From assembly GCF_040095835.1 (NCBI RefSeq), contig NZ_JBBMFT010000003.1, positions 124,001-188,000 of the forward strand: 64,000 nucleotides of DNA, given 5' to 3'. The translations under genes and the position numbers were made by a program. Origin of the DNA: Flavonifractor hominis (GTDB lineage: Bacteria > Bacillota > Clostridia > Oscillospirales > Oscillospiraceae). The notes below the pieces were generated by a model that was not told the origin of the DNA, searched no databases, and worked only from the letters and a program-made list of their open reading frames with translations. Positions 41,971-49,452 of the stretch are shown piece after piece (the first letter of the stretch is position 1; the number at the start of each line of letters is the position of its first letter).

Positions 41971-43296
41971 ATGCCATATAAAGTAGCGTTTGTCTCCCTT
42001 GGCTGTGCCAAGAACCTGGTGAATACCGAGCAGATGATGGCCCTGGTAAAAGCCGCCGGACATACCGTCACCGCCGACGCGGAGGGGGCGGATGTGGCGG
42101 TGCTCAATACCTGCGGCTTTATCGATTCGGCTAAGAGCGAGGCGATCCAGAATATCCTGGAGCTGGCGGCGCTCAAGCAGGCCGGAAAGCTGGGGAAGCT
42201 GCTGGTGGCCGGCTGCCTGTCTCAGCGCTATCAGAACGAACTGATGCAGGAGATGCCCGAGGTGGACGGTGTGCTGGGGACGGGCAGCTATACCGAGATC
42301 GTCTCGGCTCTGGAGGAAGTGATCTCGGGCGGCACCCCCCGCCGCTTCGGCGACATCGACCATACGGAGGAGGACGGCGAGCGCCTGGTGTCCACGCCGC
42401 CCTATACCGCCTATCTGAAGATCGCCGAGGGCTGCGACAACCGCTGCTCCTATTGCATCATCCCCTATCTGCGGGGCCGCTACCGCAGCCGGACCATGGA
42501 GTCCCTGCTGGCTGAAGCACGGCAGCTGGCCGACAGCGGTGTGCAGGAGCTTATCGTCATTGCCCAGGACATTACCCGCTATGGTACCGACCTGTATGGC
42601 CGCCGGCGGTTGGGGGACTTGTTGACTGAGCTGTGTAAACTGCCCTTCCACTGGGTGCGGCTGCACTATCTCTATCCCGACGAGGTGGATGACGCGCTCA
42701 TCGACGTCATTGCCCGGGAGCATAAGATCCTCAACTACATCGATATTCCGCTCCAGCACATCAACGACGGTATCCTAAAGGCCATGAACCGTCGCTCCAC
42801 CAAGGCGGAGATTATTGCTCTGCTCCAGAAGCTGCGTGAGCGGCTGCCTGGCCTGGTGCTGCGCACCTCCCTCATCTGTGGTTTGCCCGGCGAGGGAGAG
42901 GCGGAATTTGAAGAGCTGTGCGACTTCCTGCGGGAGAGCGGTATTGAGCGGGCGGGCATTTTCCAGTTCTCCCCCGAGGAGGGAACGCCTGCCGCCACCA
43001 TGCCCAATCAGGTGGACCCGGATACGGCTGCCCGCCGGGTGGAGCTGCTGGTGGATCTGCAGTCCCGGGTCATGGACGCTTTCAATGAAAGCCGTCTGGG
43101 CGGCACGCTGGAAGTGCTCTGCGAGGGCTTTGATCCGGAGATGGGCTGCTATGTGGGGCGCTCCTATGCCGACTCCCCTGATGTGGACGGCAAGGTGTTC
43201 TTCACCGCCGGCGGCCTGGTGAGCGCCGGCAGCTTTGTAAACGTGCACATTACCGGCACCAGCGACGGCGATCTGACCGGCGAGATAGAGGAGTGA
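41971..43296 (+). CDS. rimO: Ribosomal protein S12 methylthiotransferase
   Basis: A 441-aa radical SAM enzyme that adds a methylthio group to an aspartate of ribosomal protein S12. The N-terminal cluster-binding domain has VSLGCAKNLVNTEQMM, VLNTCGFIDSAKSEAI and VAGCLSQRY, whose three Cys residues hold one iron-sulfur cluster. The radical SAM motif is IAEGCDNRCSYCIIPYLRG (C-x3-C-x2-C). RYGTDLYG and DEVDDALIDVIAREHKILNYIDIPLQHIND are RimO-type, and a TRAM domain ends the protein. ATG 41971 begins the conserved start MPYKVAFVSLGCAKN, and TTGGAG lies before it. Confidence 0.95.
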   Translation: MPYKVAFVSLGCAKNLVNTEQMMALVKAAGHTVTADAEGADVAVLNTCGFIDSAKSEAIQNILELAALKQAGKLGKLLVAGCLSQRYQNELMQEMPEVDGVLGTGSYTEIVSALEEVISGGTPRRFGDIDHTEEDGERLVSTPPYTAYLKIAEGCDNRCSYCIIPYLRGRYRSRTMESLLAEARQLADSGVQELIVIAQDITRYGTDLYGRRRLGDLLTELCKLPFHWVRLHYLYPDEVDDALIDVIAREHKILNYIDIPLQHINDGILKAMNRRSTKAEIIALLQKLRERLPGLVLRTSLICGLPGEGEAEFEELCDFLRESGIERAGIFQFSPEEGTPAATMPNQVDPDTAARRVELLVDLQSRVMDAFNESRLGGTLEVLCEGFDPEMGCYVGRSYADSPDVDGKVFFTAGGLVSAGSFVNVHITGTSDGDLTGEIEE

Positions 43297-43303
43297 AGCA
43301 GCG

Positions 43304-43831
43304 TTGAATACGGCCAATAAACTCACCATGCTGCGGGTGATCCTGATTCCCGTGTTTCTGCTGGTGCTCTATTTGCAGTTTCCCTTTCACATGCTTTTTG
43401 CACTGGCCATTTTTATCCTGGCCAGTGTGACCGATTTTATTGATGGATATGTGGCCCGGCATTACAACCAGGTCACCGATTTTGGCAAGTTCATGGACCC
43501 GCTGGCCGACAAGGTGCTGGTCATGGCGGCGTTGCTGTGGCTGGTGGAGGTGGGGCGCATCCCCGCCTGGGCGCTGCTTATCGTCATTGTACGGGAGTTT
43601 GCCGTGACGGCTCTGCGCCTCATCGCTGTGGAGCGGGGGCGGGTCATTGCCGCGGCCTGGTCGGGAAAGGTCAAGACGGCTTCCACCATGGTGTGCATCT
43701 GCCTGATGCTGCTCTTTACCAACCCTGGGTTGGATCTGGTGTGCGTCCTGCTTATCCTGATCACCACGGTCTATTCCGGAGTGGAATATTTCATCAAGAA
43801 CAAGGATGTCATAGACTGGGCCAATATGTAA
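43304..43831 (+). CDS. pgsA: CDP-diacylglycerol-glycerol-3-phosphate phosphatidyltransferase
   Basis: A 175-aa membrane enzyme that makes phosphatidylglycerol phosphate from CDP-diacylglycerol and glycerol-3-phosphate. The CDP-alcohol transferase motif is DFIDGYVARHYNQVTDFGKFMDPLADKVL, fitting D-G-x2-A-R-x8-G-x3-D-x3-D (near residues 43-66). About four to five membrane segments are visible. The start is TTG 43304 (MNTANKLTMLRVIL) after GAGGAGTGAAGC; ATG 43328 is an alternative. It lies 7 bases after rimO and is closed by a strong terminator. Confidence 0.93.
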   Translation: MNTANKLTMLRVILIPVFLLVLYLQFPFHMLFALAIFILASVTDFIDGYVARHYNQVTDFGKFMDPLADKVLVMAALLWLVEVGRIPAWALLIVIVREFAVTALRLIAVERGRVIAAAWSGKVKTASTMVCICLMLLFTNPGLDLVCVLLILITTVYSGVEYFIKNKDVIDWANM

Positions 43832-43868
43832 AAAACAGCGGGACCATGTTGGTCCCACTGTTTTTTTG
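43830..43868. terminator. Terminator between pgsA and the convergent 127-aa gene
   Basis: AAAAAACAGCGGGACC / GGTCCCACTGTTTTTTT with loop ATGTT. The A and T runs on both sides allow action in both directions. Confidence 0.88.
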
Positions 43869-43871
43869 GTG

Positions 43872-44255
43872 TTAGTTCCAGAGCCTGCGCAGAAGGTTGA
43901 AAAGGCTGTGAAGCTTTCCAACGGGGAGTTCTCCGTCATCCAATGGAACTCTGGTCCCAAAGGGAGTTTCCCCCTCCACCACATAGCAGGGAGTCCCCAG
44001 GTCCTGGATTCTGCGGGCGATGGAGCAGGCATCTGCTTTGCTCTTTCCCGTATAGACGATCATTGGCATGGAAGCGGCTTTGCGCAGGCAGGGGAGAACG
44101 AATTCCAGCGAGACGTTGAGATCCGTAGCCAGGAAGGCGGCGGTGTTTTCCAGATCTTCACGTCGACGGGCGCGGCCGTACACCACGACGGAAAAGCAGG
44201 CCTCTTCCGCTGGGGTAGAGGGCATCGTACCGCTGGGAGAGGAAATCGGATCCAT
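43872..44255 (-). CDS. Protein of unknown function, divergent from the cysteine operon
   Basis: A 127-aa soluble protein. ATG 44255 follows GAAAGGAGACAAAAC; the frame stays open upstream through the T-box region, but that part has no site and is a shadow. The sequence has ACFSVVVYGRARRREDLENTAAFLATDLNVSLEFVLPCLRKAASMPMIVYTGKSKADACSIARRIQDLGTPCYVVEGE. This resembles a compact alpha/beta fold with three strands, and GRARRREDLENTAAFLA reads like the start of a ribosomal L7/L12-type C-terminal fold. It has four Cys residues. A clean divergent promoter pair separates it from cysE. No family is recognised. Confidence 0.65.
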   Translation of the reverse strand: MDPISSPSGTMPSTPAEEACFSVVVYGRARRREDLENTAAFLATDLNVSLEFVLPCLRKAASMPMIVYTGKSKADACSIARRIQDLGTPCYVVEGETPFGTRVPLDDGELPVGKLHSLFNLLRRLWN

Positions 44256-44289
44256 GTTTTGTCTCCTTTCGTATATTGATGTTATACCC

Positions 44290-44318
44290 ATTATACCACG
44301 GGAAAGCACCGGGCACAA
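44290..44318 (-). promoter_or_regulatory. Promoter of the 127-aa gene
   Basis: On the minus strand: TTGTGC (44318-44313), a 17-nt spacer and TATAAT (44295-44290), 35 bases before the start codon. It ends only 3 bases from the -35 of the divergent cysE promoter. Confidence 0.65.
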
Positions 44319-44320
44319 AC

Positions 44321-44349
44321 TTGACACAGGGACAGGAACGTGGTAGTAT
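44321..44349 (+). promoter_or_regulatory. Promoter of the cysE-cysS T-box transcript
   Basis: TTGACA (44321-44326), a 17-nt spacer and TAGTAT (44344-44349). A TATACT also lies at 44347-44352. The T-box leader begins downstream. Confidence 0.65.
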
Positions 44350-44369
44350 ACTGAAGCAGTTGAATAACG

Positions 44370-44590
44370 TGAAGATCGGAAAGAGTAACCAGCGAGTACC
44401 TGACAGAGAGGGCGCGTCACCGGCTGAAAGCGGGCCTGGGGGGTAACTGGTGAAGGTGCGTCCGGGAGCGTGTGGGATGTGGAAGCCCTCCGGCTGGCCC
44501 CGTTACCGGCCATCGAGTAAGAAATGAGAGTGGAACCGCGATTGTATCGCCTCTTATGCCCCTTTGGGCGTAAGAGGCGTTTGTTTTTTC
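44370..44590 (+). ncRNA. T-box riboswitch leader (probably tRNA-Cys specific)
   Basis: The antiterminator T-box GAGAGTGGAACCGCG (44526-44540) is close to the consensus AGGGTGGNACCGCG. A terminator follows, with stem CGCCTCTTATGCCC / GGGCGTAAGAGGCG (from about 44549 to 44580) and a T-rich tail. The upstream 150 nt can form the usual stem I. A TGC triplet at 44457-44459 stands where the specifier would be expected, which fits cysteine and the downstream cysE and cysS genes. Uncharged tRNA-Cys would stabilise the antiterminator and allow transcription. The specifier placement is tentative, since I did not fold the RNA. Confidence 0.88.
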
Positions 44591-44605
44591 CGGGAGGTGT
44601 TCGAA

Positions 44606-45256
44606 CTGACGCGTCTAGGTGAGACCCTGCGGGCCTATCAGGCCCGCGATCCAGCGGCCAGGAGCCGGCTGGAGATTTTTCTGTTGTATCCGGGCGTGCA
44701 TGCGGTGCTGTACCACCGCGTGGCCCATTTTCTGTACCGGCACAGGCTGTTTTTTCTGGCCCGGCTGGTGAGCCAGTGGAGCCGATGCTGGACGGGGATC
44801 GAGATCCACCCCGGCGCCAAGATCGGCCGGCGGCTGGTCATTGACCACGGTATGGGCATCGTCATCGGTGAGACTGCCGAGATAGGGGACGACTGCCTGC
44901 TTTACCATGGAGTTACCCTTGGAGGTACTGGTAAGGACCATGGCAAGCGCCATCCCACACTGGGGAACAATGTAATGGTCTCAGCCGGCGCCAAGGTGCT
45001 GGGTCCCTTCCAGGTGGGGGATAATTCCCGCATCGCGGCCAACGCTGTGGTGCTGCGGGAGATCCCGCCCAACGCCACGGCGGTGGGTGTGCCCGCCCGG
45101 GTGGTGCGCATCGGCGGGGAAAAGGTGGACTATGCCGGGCAGGTGGATCAGATTCACGTGACCGACCCGGTACAGAAGGAACTGCAGGCATTGAGCTCCC
45201 GGCTGGAATGGCTGGAACAAATGATGGATGAACAGGCAAGGAGTAAGAATCTATGA
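44606..45256 (+). CDS. cysE: Serine O-acetyltransferase
   Basis: A 216-aa enzyme that makes O-acetylserine from serine and acetyl-CoA, the first step of cysteine synthesis. LGETLRAYQARDPAARSRLEIFLLYPGVHAVLYHRVAHFLY is the short-form N-terminus. Left-handed beta-helix hexapeptides follow: GIEIHPGAKIGRRLVIDHGMGIVIGETAEIGDDCLLYHGVTLGGTGKDHGKRHPTLGNN, with the catalytic His and Asp in this stretch. The start is unclear: there is no ATG or TTG after GGGAGGTG. I give the CTG at 44606 (LTRLGETL); the in-frame GTG at 44597 overlaps the site, and the TTG at 44564 lies inside the T-box terminator. It overlaps cysS by 4 bases. Confidence 0.93.
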   Translation: MTRLGETLRAYQARDPAARSRLEIFLLYPGVHAVLYHRVAHFLYRHRLFFLARLVSQWSRCWTGIEIHPGAKIGRRLVIDHGMGIVIGETAEIGDDCLLYHGVTLGGTGKDHGKRHPTLGNNVMVSAGAKVLGPFQVGDNSRIAANAVVLREIPPNATAVGVPARVVRIGGEKVDYAGQVDQIHVTDPVQKELQALSSRLEWLEQMMDEQARSKNL

Positions 45257-46665
45257 AAATCTACAATTCCGCGACCCATAAGAAAGAAGAGTTTGTCCCC
45301 TACGAGCCCGGTAAAGTATCCATGTATACCTGCGGGCCCACCGTGTATCACTTTGCACACATCGGCAATCTGCGCAGCTATATCATGGAGGATGTGCTGG
45401 AGAAATTCCTGCGCTACGACGGCTATGATGTGAAGCGGGTGATGAACATCACCGACGTGGGCCACCTGGCCTCTGACGCGGACACCGGCGAGGACAAGAT
45501 GGTAAAGGGCGCCAAGCGGGAGCACAAGAGCGTGCTGGAGATCGCCAAGTTCTATACCGACGCTTTCTTCTCCGACTGCAAGAAGCTCAACATCAAATAT
45601 CCCGATGTGGTACAGCCCGCTACCGGTATGATTGGCGACTATATCAAGGTTATCTCCAAGCTGGTGGATACCGGCTACGCCTATTTTGCCGGCGGCAACG
45701 TGTACTTCGATACCTCCAAGCTGGCCAAGTACTACGTGTTTAACGACCACGATGAGGAGGACCTGGCCGTTGGCGTCCGGGAGGGTGTGGAAGAGGACCT
45801 GAACAAGCGCAACAAGAACGACTTTGTGCTGTGGTTCACCAAGTCCAAGTTTGAGGACCAGGCCCTCAAGTGGGACTCTCCCTGGGGTGTGGGCTATCCC
45901 GGCTGGCATATTGAGTGCTCCTGCATCTCCATGAAGTACAATGGGGAGCACCTGGATATCCACTGCGGCGGCATCGACAACGCCTTCCCTCACCATACCA
46001 ATGAGATCGCCCAGTCGGAGGCCTATCTGGGCCATCCCTGGTGCAAATACTGGGTGCACATCCACCACCTGAATACCAACAGCGGCAAGATGAGCAAGTC
46101 CAGCGGCGAGTTCCTCACCGTCTCCCTGCTGGAGGAGAAGGGCTACGACCCCCTGGTCTACCGGTTCTTCTGCCTGCAGTCCCACTACCGCAAGAGCTTG
46201 ATTTTCTCCTGGGAGAACCTGGACAACGCCAAGACCGCCTATGAGAAGCTGGTGGGGCGGATTGCCGCGTTGTCCGACGGGCCTGCCCCGGTGGATGAGG
46301 AAGCCGTCGCCAAGTATAAGACCGCCTTCATCGAGGCGGTGGGTAACGATCTGAACACCTCGCTGGGTGTCACCGCTGTGTACGATGTGCTCAAGGCGGA
46401 CGTCAACGACGCCACCAAGCGCGCCCTGATCGGCAGTTTCGACCAGGTGCTGGGACTGGACCTGCTGGAAAAGGCCGCCGCGCTGCGGGAGAAAGCGGCC
46501 GCCCCGGTGGAGGGAGCGGAAGAGATTGAGGCCCTCATTGCCCAGCGGCTGGAAGCCAAGAAAGCCAAGGACTGGGCCAAAGCAGACGCCATCCGCGACC
46601 AGCTCAAGGCCATGGGCGTGGAGATCAAAGACAGCAAAGAAGGCACCACCTGGACACGGGTGTAA
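45253..46665 (+). CDS. cysS: Cysteinyl-tRNA synthetase
   Basis: A 470-aa class I synthetase that charges tRNA-Cys. The HIGH-type motif is YTCGPTVYHFAHIGNLRSY, the zinc ligands lie in WHIECSCISMKY and HCGGIDNAFPHHTNEIAQSEA, and the KMSKS motif is exact (NSGKMSKSSGEFLTV). The C-terminal DALR and anticodon parts include IEALIAQRLEAKKAKDWAKADAIRDQLKAMGVEIKDSKEGTTWTRV. ATG 45253 overlaps the cysE stop codon. Control by the T-box ties cysteine synthesis and charging to uncharged tRNA-Cys. Confidence 0.97.
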   Translation: MKIYNSATHKKEEFVPYEPGKVSMYTCGPTVYHFAHIGNLRSYIMEDVLEKFLRYDGYDVKRVMNITDVGHLASDADTGEDKMVKGAKREHKSVLEIAKFYTDAFFSDCKKLNIKYPDVVQPATGMIGDYIKVISKLVDTGYAYFAGGNVYFDTSKLAKYYVFNDHDEEDLAVGVREGVEEDLNKRNKNDFVLWFTKSKFEDQALKWDSPWGVGYPGWHIECSCISMKYNGEHLDIHCGGIDNAFPHHTNEIAQSEAYLGHPWCKYWVHIHHLNTNSGKMSKSSGEFLTVSLLEEKGYDPLVYRFFCLQSHYRKSLIFSWENLDNAKTAYEKLVGRIAALSDGPAPVDEEAVAKYKTAFIEAVGNDLNTSLGVTAVYDVLKADVNDATKRALIGSFDQVLGLDLLEKAAALREKAAAPVEGAEEIEALIAQRLEAKKAKDWAKADAIRDQLKAMGVEIKDSKEGTTWTRV

Positions 46666-46680
46666 CGCGCCGGAACCGAT

Positions 46681-46712
46681 AAAAAGAGCGCCCCATGTGG
46701 GGCGCTCTTTTT
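46681..46712. terminator. Bidirectional terminator between cysS and the DUF4230 gene
   Basis: AAAAAGAGCGCCCC / GGGGCGCTCTTTTT with loop ATGT. It serves cysS (+) and lies directly after the end of the convergent DUF4230 gene (-). Confidence 0.88.
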
Positions 46713-47346
46713 ATGCACAGGAAACGGTAAGCTGATAGTGCTCGATGCCGGGCAACAGCTCCAGCAGATTTTCCACCACCGTACACGCCTGCTCCGAGGC
46801 CTTGTCCAGCAGACCGTTTTCAATGGCCCGTTCCTCCAGCAGCGCCTTCTGGTCCCGGGTAAAACCGGTATAATCGCTGATCTGGATGGGATTGAAGATG
46901 TTGTGGGTCTCGTCAAAGACCTGGATGCTGTCTTCCGGAATCTCGTGGGAGAGAATCTCGGGTTCAGGCAGGGTGATGGCGATGGTGTCGCCCGTGACGC
47001 GGACATCCAGCGCACTCAGGTCCACGCCGGCCTTGATGACCGCATCGTAGGAGAGAATAAAGCGCTTGGTGGTGAAGGGGACCTTCCAGCCGTAGAAATC
47101 CAGCTGATTTTCATATTGGCCCATGTTGGTGTAGTAATACTCCACGGTGGCCAACTCCTGGATGCCGTTGAGCTGTTGACTGATGAGGTCGGTGGTGATG
47201 GTGGGAGCGCTGTTCCGATGGGTCAGCACTGCTCCCAGGAAAAAGGAGAGCCCCAATGCCAGGATCAGGATCAGCAGCCCCAGCAGCTTGCCCCGCAGGC
47301 GCAGCCGGCGGCGGGGCTTGGATTCTGAGTCGATGTTGTTTGCCAT
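46711..47346 (-). CDS. DUF4230 membrane-anchored protein
   Basis: A 211-aa protein. A basic N-terminus (KPRRRLRLRGK) and one membrane segment (LLGLLILILALGLSFFLGAVL, residues 23-43) are followed by an external domain. That domain has ITTDLISQQLNGIQELATVEYYYTNMGQYENQ, FTTKRFILSYDAVIKAGVDLSALDVRVTGDTIAITLPEPEILSHEIPEDSIQVFDETHNIFNPI, the DUF4230 pattern in which the I-x-I-x-L-P-x-P-x-I strand is conserved. Function is unknown. ATG 47346 is preceded by CATGAGGTGAATCT. The M20 gene lies 18 bases upstream on the same strand, so the two may share a transcript. Confidence 0.88.
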   Translation of the reverse strand: MANNIDSESKPRRRLRLRGKLLGLLILILALGLSFFLGAVLTHRNSAPTITTDLISQQLNGIQELATVEYYYTNMGQYENQLDFYGWKVPFTTKRFILSYDAVIKAGVDLSALDVRVTGDTIAITLPEPEILSHEIPEDSIQVFDETHNIFNPIQISDYTGFTRDQKALLEERAIENGLLDKASEQACTVVENLLELLPGIEHYQLTVSCA

Positions 47347-47364
47347 AGATTCACCTCATGGTTG

Positions 47365-48540
47365 TCATTCGTTCAGTGCGGTAAGGGCGGACTGAGCCAG
47401 CAGGGCCGCCCCCAGGGGGAGGGCAGAGTCGTCGGTGCGGAACTGCGGGCTGTGCCAGCAGGGATTGGTCTGTCCGGGGAAGCCGGAGCCAAGCCAGTAG
47501 AAAAAGGCTGGCACATCCTGAGCCAGAATGGCGAAATCCTCCGACCCCATGTCAGGAGCAGGGGCCACAATCCGGTCGGAAGGTACCAGGGCCAGCGCGG
47601 CTTTCCGGGCCAGAGCGGTCATGGCGGGAGAATTGACGGTGGCGGGGACGCCGGGCTGGAAGGAGACCTCCGCGCGGCAGCCGTAAGCAGCCGCAACGCC
47701 CAGGGCCAGCTCTTTTAGCCGCCGCTGGGCCTTCTGATGGGCCTGCTCCTGATGAAAGCGGATGCTCCCGGTCATGGTGAGAAGATCGGGGACAAAATTG
47801 TCCGGTGTGCCGGCGTGAACCGAAAGTACCGAGCACACCAGACTGTTCAGAGGATCGGTGTCCCGGCTGACCACGGTCTGGAGGGCGTTTACCACCGCGG
47901 CCCCGGCCACGATAACGTCGGTGCATTTGTGGGGAGAGCCGCCGTGGCCGGCCACACCGTGGAGCACGATGGTAAAGTGGCTCTTGCCCGCCATGATGGG
48001 TCCCTCCATCACGGCGATTTGTCCGGCGGGAAGTTCGGGGCGGTTGTGCAGGGCAAAGAGAGCCTGCGGCCGGGCGGGCAGCTTGTCCCACAGACCATGT
48101 GCCACCATGGCCGCCGCACCCTGGGTGATCTCCTCAGCGGGTTGGAAGAGAAAGACCACATTTCCAGCCAGAGGTTCCTCATAGTCGCAGAGCAGACGGG
48201 CTGCGCCATAGAGCGCAGCGGTGTGAAAGTCATGTCCGCAGGCGTGCATGACCCCCGGTGTCTGGGAACAGGCCCCCGGGTGGGATGGCTCCTGCTGGGC
48301 AATGGCGTCAATGTCGGCCCGCAGGGCCACGGTAGGGCCGGGGCGGGTGCCGCGCAGGACGGCAGTGACGCCGGTCTCCATCCCCAATTCCACCAGCTCC
48401 AGGCCCAGGGCGGACAAGGTTTCCCGGAGCAGGGCGGTGGTATGCCGTTCCTCAAAGCTCCGCTCGGGGTGGCAGTGGAGCCGATCTTTCAACTTGCGCA
48501 GCTCCGGTTCCAGCGCCAGAGCGCGGTCCAGAACAGTCAT
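47365..48540 (-). CDS. M20-family amidohydrolase (peptidase M20D)
   Basis: A 391-aa metal-dependent hydrolase of the amino-acid amidohydrolase / indole-acetyl-amino-acid group. LHCHPERSFEERHTTALLRETL is the family start. Metal and catalytic residues lie in VALRADIDAIAQQEPSHPG, GVMHACGHDFHTAALYGAARLL and VFLFQPAEEITQGAAAMVAHG. The C-terminal MGSEDFAILAQDVPAFFYWLGSG holds the last ligand. The family cleaves N-acyl or carbamoyl amino acids; the substrate here is unknown. ATG 48540 follows AAGGAGGCATCCGCC. The NUDIX gene is divergent. Confidence 0.92.
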   Translation of the reverse strand: MTVLDRALALEPELRKLKDRLHCHPERSFEERHTTALLRETLSALGLELVELGMETGVTAVLRGTRPGPTVALRADIDAIAQQEPSHPGACSQTPGVMHACGHDFHTAALYGAARLLCDYEEPLAGNVVFLFQPAEEITQGAAAMVAHGLWDKLPARPQALFALHNRPELPAGQIAVMEGPIMAGKSHFTIVLHGVAGHGGSPHKCTDVIVAGAAVVNALQTVVSRDTDPLNSLVCSVLSVHAGTPDNFVPDLLTMTGSIRFHQEQAHQKAQRRLKELALGVAAAYGCRAEVSFQPGVPATVNSPAMTALARKAALALVPSDRIVAPAPDMGSEDFAILAQDVPAFFYWLGSGFPGQTNPCWHSPQFRTDDSALPLGAALLAQSALTALNE

Positions 48541-48609
48541 GGCGGATGCCTCCTTGCCAAATAAAGTAGAAGAGAGTAAAATAAAACAACTACGATGGGA
48601 GGGGATGGA

Positions 48610-49140
48610 ATGGAGCGCTATGATCTCTACGACCGGCAGCGCAACCGCTTAGGGCGGACCGCCCTGCGGGGAGAGGCCCCGCCTGCGGGCACCTTCCGGC
48701 TGGTGATCCACGTGGCCCTGTTCCATCCGGATGGCCGTCTGCTCATCCAGCAGCGCCAACAGGACACCCACCGTTGGCACGGCCTGTGGGACCTGAGCGC
48801 AGGAGGCGGGGTCGTGGCGGGGGAGACCAGTTGGCAGGCCGCCCAACGGGAAACCATGGAGGAGCTGGGCCTTTCCCTGGATCTGAGCGGGGAGCGCCCG
48901 GCGCTGAGCGTGAGCTTTCCCAGGGGATTTGACGATATCTATCTGGTAGAGTATCCGGTGGATCTGGCGGCCCTCACCCTTCAGAAGGAGGAGGTCCAGG
49001 CGGTCCGGTGGGCCGGGCGGGAGGAGATCCACGCGATGATTGCGGCGGGGACCTTTATCCCGTATCACGGTGGACTCATCGACCTGCTCTTTGGGATGCA
49101 GCGGGTCCCGGGCAGTCACCGGAGCCGGATGGGACGATAG
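48610..49140 (+). CDS. NUDIX hydrolase
   Basis: A 176-aa hydrolase of the isopentenyl-diphosphate-isomerase-like NUDIX group. The start MERYDLYDRQRNRLGRTALRGE resembles YfcD-type enzymes. The NUDIX box is GGGVVAGETSWQAAQRETMEELGL, matching G-x5-E-x7-R-E-x-x-E-E-x-G. ATG 48610 follows GGGAGGGG at 4 nt; ATG 48595 is further from any site. It hydrolyses a nucleoside diphosphate linked to another group; the substrate is unknown. It is divergent from the M20 gene and convergent with the small FakA-domain gene. Confidence 0.9.
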   Translation: MERYDLYDRQRNRLGRTALRGEAPPAGTFRLVIHVALFHPDGRLLIQQRQQDTHRWHGLWDLSAGGGVVAGETSWQAAQRETMEELGLSLDLSGERPALSVSFPRGFDDIYLVEYPVDLAALTLQKEEVQAVRWAGREEIHAMIAAGTFIPYHGGLIDLLFGMQRVPGSHRSRMGR

Positions 49141-49142
49141 GA

Positions 49143-49394
49143 TCAGCCGTGCAGCCCGTCCTCCTGACGCTGCATGTTTTCCACCACGATGTCGTGAATG
49201 TCGCCCAGAGAGGCACCGTACTCCAGTACCTTCCAGGGCTCATTGGTGTGGAAATGGATCTTGATCAGATCCTCATCCCCCACCACCAGCAGGCAATCCC
49301 CGGCAAAGTGGGCGGTGATGTAATCGTGAATGTCGTCCTCATCTAGATCGTGCCCTTCGATGAGCAGCTGCGTATCAAACCGATATTCCAGCAT
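49143..49394 (-). CDS. Single FakA/DAK middle-domain protein
   Basis: An 83-aa protein starting MLEYRFDTQLLIEGHDLDEDDIHDYI. It ends FAGDCLLVVGDEDLIKIHFHTNEPWKVLEYGASLGDIHDIVVENMQRQ. This matches the middle domain of fatty acid kinase FakA (YloV), whose usual run is GDSLVVVGDxDLVKVHVHTNDPGxVLEYAxxxG-x-x-x-x-x-I-x-NM. In FakA it lies between the kinase and C-terminal parts; here it stands alone without the kinase. ATG 49394 follows GAAAGGAGTCAC. It may bind a FakB-like partner or be an independent small regulator. The gene is complete, not a fragment. Confidence 0.75.
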   Translation of the reverse strand: MLEYRFDTQLLIEGHDLDEDDIHDYITAHFAGDCLLVVGDEDLIKIHFHTNEPWKVLEYGASLGDIHDIVVENMQRQEDGLHG

Positions 49395-49452
49395 AATGTG
49401 ACTCCTTTCGATGCTCTGTTACAAGAGACATTATAGATATACCGCAAAACCA

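Noticed and set aside
44256..44513. Upstream extension of the 127-aa minus-strand gene through the T-box region
   Set aside because: It would run through the T-box leader and both promoters; the ATG at 44255 has a good ribosome binding site and the extension has none.
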